Shown here: one piece after another, positions 60,108-64,000 of the stretch
Layout: each line of letters starts with the position of its first letter
Position numbering within the stretch: the first letter of the stretch is position 1
Assembly (NCBI RefSeq): GCF_014201415.1
Contig: NZ_JACHEH010000001.1
Location: 310,001-374,000, forward strand
Length of the DNA: 64,000 nucleotides
Reading direction: 5' to 3'
Origin: Chelatococcus composti
Lineage (GTDB): Bacteria; Pseudomonadota; Alphaproteobacteria; Rhizobiales; Beijerinckiaceae
Notes under the pieces: model-generated
Database searches by the model: none
Seen by the model: only the letters and a program-made list of their open reading frames with translations
Told to the model about the DNA's origin: nothing
Position numbers and translations under genes: made by a program

Positions 60108-60488
60108 ATGTTCGAGGTCGTTAACACTGGCATCATTCCCTCCAAGGGGCCGATTTCCGGCACGGTCCGCAAGGGGCCGCTGGTTCTCACTGCGCAGATT
60201 CCGAAGGACCCGGTGACGGGCGCCGTCGTCGAGGGGGACATCACGGTGCAGACGCGCCGCACCCTCGAGAACCTGAAGATGGCGATGGAAGGGGCCGGCG
60301 GCTCGCTCGCCGACGTGATGATGGTGCAGGTTTTCCTCGTCGATTCCGCCGATTCCGCCGGCATGAACGCGGTGTATCGCGAGTTCTTCACCGAGCCCTA
60401 TCCGTGCCGCGCCACCGTGGTCGTCAAGGAGCTGCTGTCGCCGGGCATGCGCGTCGAGATCATCGCCACGGCCCACATCGAGGGTTGA
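60108..60488 (+). CDS. RidA family deaminase (paralogue 2)
   Basis: Enamine/imine deaminase, 126 residues. YPCRATVVVKELL keeps the catalytic Arg (R105 in E. coli RidA) and VEIIATAHIEG the C-terminal Glu region. ATG 60108 has GAGAGGTG upstream. The downstream gene encodes a flavin oxidoreductase that would yield imines from amino acids, so hydrolysis of those imines is the likely job. The next gene begins 1 bp after its stop. Confidence 0.92.
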   Translation: MFEVVNTGIIPSKGPISGTVRKGPLVLTAQIPKDPVTGAVVEGDITVQTRRTLENLKMAMEGAGGSLADVMMVQVFLVDSADSAGMNAVYREFFTEPYPCRATVVVKELLSPGMRVEIIATAHIEG

Positions 60489-60489
60489 G

Positions 60490-61737
60490 ATGTCGGCGGC
60501 GCGATCTGCTCTGGTCCTGGGGGGAGGCGTCGTCGGCCTGTCCGTCGCGCTCAGCCTGATCCGCAAGAACTGGCGGGTCAGCATCATCGACCCGTTCCCG
60601 TCGCCGGGCGGCGCTTCCTATGGCAATGCGGGGCTTCTGTCGCCGGATACGGCGACGCCGATCGCCCTGCCGGGCATGCTGCCCAAGGTGCCGAAGTGGC
60701 TGATGGACCCCCTCGGACCGCTGACGGTGCGTGTCAGCTACCTGCCAAAGGCGACGCCCTGGCTGTTGAAGTGGATCGCGGCCGGCCGCATCGAGCGGGT
60801 GCGGGAAATCTCCCGCGCCATGCGCGCCCTGCACAAGGACAGTCTGCAGGAGTGGCGCACTCTTCTGGGTGGCGAGTCCTTTGCGGACCTCATCCGCACG
60901 GTCGGCACCGTCCAGCTGTGGGATGACGACGCACCCAACGCCACGGCGCAGATCGAGGAAGAGCTGCGCCGTAGTCATGGTGTCGAGACGCAGCCGCTGA
61001 GCCGGGAGGAGATTTTCGCGCTCTTCCCCGGCATCACGAAGGAGACCCGCCGCGGGCTCCTGATCAAGAACAACGCCTACACGGTGAACCCGCAGCGCCT
61101 GGTGCAGACGCTTGCCCGCCAGTTCGAGGCAGAGGGCGGCACGTTCATCCGCGAAAAGGTCTACAAGCTCATTCCCGAAGGCGACGGGAAGTGGCTGGTC
61201 ATGACCAACGTGGGCAACCACCGCACCGGCCATGTCGTCGTCGCCATGGGGGCCTTCTCGAAGGAGGTTCTCGCTCCGCTCGGCGTCAAGGTGGCGCTCG
61301 AGACGGAGCGCGGCTACCACGCGACGCTTCCCAACCCGAGCATCACGCTGCCGCTGCCCATCCTGCACAAGTCGCGCTCGATGGCGGTGACGCCGATGGA
61401 GGGCGGGCTGCGCGTGGCCGGAACTGTGGAAATCGGGGGCCTGCACGCGGCGCCGAACGAGGAGAGGGCCAAGGTGCTGTACAAGCGGCTGCAGCAGCTC
61501 TTCCCCGACCTCAAGTCGGACCCGCCGCAGTACTGGATGGGCTTCCGGCCCTCGACGCCGGACAGCTTGCCTGTTCTCGGCCCGATTCCGGGGAAGACGG
61601 GGCTCTACGCGTGCTTCGGCCACAGCCATTTCGGCATGACGACGTCCGCGCCCAGCGGACGGCTGCTGGCCGAGATCATCAACGGCGAGAAACCGCATCT
61701 GGATGTGACGCCGTATGCGATTACCCGCTTCGCCTGA
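60490..61737 (+). CDS. FAD-dependent D-amino-acid dehydrogenase-like oxidoreductase
   Basis: DAO/DadA-family flavoprotein, 415 residues. Rossmann dinucleotide fold SALVLGGGVVGLSVALSLI with Asp of IIDPFPSPGG; SYGNAGLLSPDTATPIALPG is DadA-like; C-terminal GFRPSTPDSLPVLGPIPG and HSHFGMTT close the flavin site. Substrate is probably a D-amino acid or related amine, inferred from family and neighbours. Confidence 0.9.
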   Translation: MSAARSALVLGGGVVGLSVALSLIRKNWRVSIIDPFPSPGGASYGNAGLLSPDTATPIALPGMLPKVPKWLMDPLGPLTVRVSYLPKATPWLLKWIAAGRIERVREISRAMRALHKDSLQEWRTLLGGESFADLIRTVGTVQLWDDDAPNATAQIEEELRRSHGVETQPLSREEIFALFPGITKETRRGLLIKNNAYTVNPQRLVQTLARQFEAEGGTFIREKVYKLIPEGDGKWLVMTNVGNHRTGHVVVAMGAFSKEVLAPLGVKVALETERGYHATLPNPSITLPLPILHKSRSMAVTPMEGGLRVAGTVEIGGLHAAPNEERAKVLYKRLQQLFPDLKSDPPQYWMGFRPSTPDSLPVLGPIPGKTGLYACFGHSHFGMTTSAPSGRLLAEIINGEKPHLDVTPYAITRFA

Positions 61738-61807
61738 GGGCCGCATGTGACGGTCGGCATCGAGGCGAGGGGCTTTCTGTAACCGGCACACGCCTGGGGA
61801 GGCAGAG

Positions 61808-62884
61808 ATGAAAGGCACTATCGGTCAAAGCAAGGTTTCCCGGCGGAACTTTCTCGTCGGCGCGGGCACGCTGCTCGCGGCGCCGTATGTTCTGAAGGGC
61901 AAGGCCCTCGCGGCGGGGCAGGTGGTCGTCCGCACGCCCGGCGGCGCGTATGACGACATCATGCGCAAGTTCGTCTACGACCCCTTCACCGCGGAGACGG
62001 GCATTCAGGTCGTCCCCGTCGCAGCGACGGTGTCGAAGCTGCTGGCCATGTTCAAGGCCAACAACGTGGAGATCGACCTGATCGACACGGGCGAGGGGCC
62101 GCTCATCACGCTGTCGCGCATGGGTGCGCTTGCGCCGATCGAGTACGACAAGTGGACCTGGTCGCGCCCCGAGGACGTGGCGCCCGAGTATCGCCGCCCT
62201 GACACGGTGGCCAACTTCGTCTATTCGTCGGTTCTCGCCTTCAACACCGAGACCTTTCCCGGCGACAACCACCCCAAGAACTGGGTTGATTTCTGGGACG
62301 CCGAGAAGTTCCCCGGGCCGCGCATGCTGACCGACATGGCTGCCGGTTCGCCGAGCCTCGAGTTTGCGCTCCTCGCGGCGGGTGTGAAGAAGGAGGATCT
62401 GTACCCGATCGACATCGACCGGGCATTCAAGATGCTCACCGAGCTGCGTCCGCACATCCGCAAGTTCTGGGATAGCGGAGCGGTGTCCGCCCAGCTCCTG
62501 TCCGACAAGGAAGTCGTGATGGGCTGCATCTGGAACGGCCGCCTGCAGACGATCATCGAGAAGGGCGCCCCGCTGAACTACGTGTGGGACGGCAACATGA
62601 TCCAGGTGCAGGCGCTCGGCATCTTCAAGGATTCGCCGAACCGCGCTGCGGCCCAGCGGCTCGTGGACTTCATGACCCAGCCCGATGTGCAGGCCAAGTA
62701 CGTCGCGGCGCTGCGCTACGGCCCGACGAACCTGAAGGCGTTCGACCACATCAGCGCGGACCTGCTCGAGATGATGCCGGGCGGCCCGAAGTCGCGCGAG
62801 CTGGGCTTTGTCCAGAACACCGAGTGGTGGGAAGACAACCGCGACAAGGTCAACCGCGTGTGGTCGCGGTGGATCCTCGGGTAA
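61808..62884 (+). CDS. ABC transporter substrate-binding protein, PotD-like, Tat-exported
   Basis: Periplasmic binding protein of 358 residues for a polyamine-type importer. Twin-arginine signal SRRNFLVGAGTLLAAPYVL (residues 11-29), then a PotD/SBP_bac_8 fold (VVVRTPGGAYDDIMRKF, VDFWDAEKFPGPRML). It is the first gene of the transporter part; the ATPase gene starts 7 bp after its stop. The ligand is not predictable, but catabolic neighbours suggest an amino-acid-like compound. Confidence 0.92.
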   Translation: MKGTIGQSKVSRRNFLVGAGTLLAAPYVLKGKALAAGQVVVRTPGGAYDDIMRKFVYDPFTAETGIQVVPVAATVSKLLAMFKANNVEIDLIDTGEGPLITLSRMGALAPIEYDKWTWSRPEDVAPEYRRPDTVANFVYSSVLAFNTETFPGDNHPKNWVDFWDAEKFPGPRMLTDMAAGSPSLEFALLAAGVKKEDLYPIDIDRAFKMLTELRPHIRKFWDSGAVSAQLLSDKEVVMGCIWNGRLQTIIEKGAPLNYVWDGNMIQVQALGIFKDSPNRAAAQRLVDFMTQPDVQAKYVAALRYGPTNLKAFDHISADLLEMMPGGPKSRELGFVQNTEWWEDNRDKVNRVWSRWILG

Positions 62885-62891
62885 GAAAAAT

Positions 62892-63947
<1,056 letters not shown>

Positions 63948-63950
63948 GGG

Positions 63951-64000
63951 ATGCCCCTCGGCCCACTGGCCAAATGGCTGCTTCTGGCGCCCGCCGTTGC
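63951..64000 (+). CDS. ABC transporter permease, 5' fragment
   Basis: ATG 63951 with GGAGG about 10 nt upstream opens a frame reading MPLGPLAKWLLLAPAV before the window ends. A short hydrophilic start running into a hydrophobic helix, straight after the ATPase gene, fits the first membrane subunit of this importer. Only 16 codons are visible. Confidence 0.7.
   Translation, partial: MPLGPLAKWLLLAPAV

Overview
The window is an ordinary stretch of high-GC chromosome from an alphaproteobacterium, most likely of the order Hyphomicrobiales (Rhizobiales). The basis is the gene content and neighbourhoods: divK-pleD, an EipB envelope protein, a phasin, ClpS/ClpA, HdaA, a DUF3572/divK divergent pair, a purN-purM/CDP-alcohol transferase/AI-2E permease/hdaA/ppk/ppx/rnd/aspS string, and pyrB next to a metal-ligand-deficient PyrC. 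I cannot name a genus. I see no insertion sequence, prophage, CRISPR array, rRNA or tRNA.

Layout. 1-7.6 kb: complete histidine-utilisation locus. hutI-hutH-hutG-hutU run on the minus strand and hutF-hutC on the plus strand, facing away from a 242-bp control region with two HutC-type operators whose centres are 30 bp apart. Both HutF and HutG are present, so histidine is degraded through formylglutamate. 7.8-15.5 kb: a methylcrotonyl-CoA-carboxylase-like biotin subunit, DUF1489, panC, a VWA protein coupled to a Pam18/TIM14-like membrane J-protein, a D,D-carboxypeptidase with a SPOR domain, and a phasin gene with two PhaR-type operators. 15.8-26.9 kb: clpS-clpA, a chemoreceptor, a minus-strand run (RidA, GDPD, DUF482, HIT), eipB, dinB and DUF3572. 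27-35.3 kb: divK-pleD, a candidate 6S-like structured RNA, rpmG, pyrB-pyrC', plsY, dprA and ruvX. 35.5-47.2 kb: a UPF0173 hydrolase, gatC-gatA-aroQ-gatB, acetyltransferases, a glutathione transferase, ndk and a stand-alone molybdopterin oxidoreductase. 47.2-58.7 kb: purM-purN, a lipid-synthesis gene, an AI-2E-type permease, hdaA, ppk-ppx, rnd and aspS. 58.9-64 kb: a LysR regulator and a catabolic/uptake cluster (RidA, DadA-like flavin oxidoreductase, PotD/PotA-like ABC transporter and the first codons of its permease).

How the parts fit. Many neighbours overlap by ATGA or GTGA (hutH/hutG, pyrB/pyrC' if the upstream pyrC' start is used, purM/purN, VWA/J-protein, gatA/aroQ, gatB/GNAT), indicating translational coupling. 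The aspS product carries the two residues associated with non-discriminating AspRS, which matches the GatCAB amidotransferase encoded in the same window. ppk and ppx are coupled polyphosphate synthesis and breakdown genes. Nothing here is an obvious new defence or mobile system. The items most worth a second look are the structured RNA between pleD and rpmG, the low-GC in-frame insertion in the DUF482 gene, the YGF loop in ClpA, the ligand-deficient PyrC, and the paired operators.
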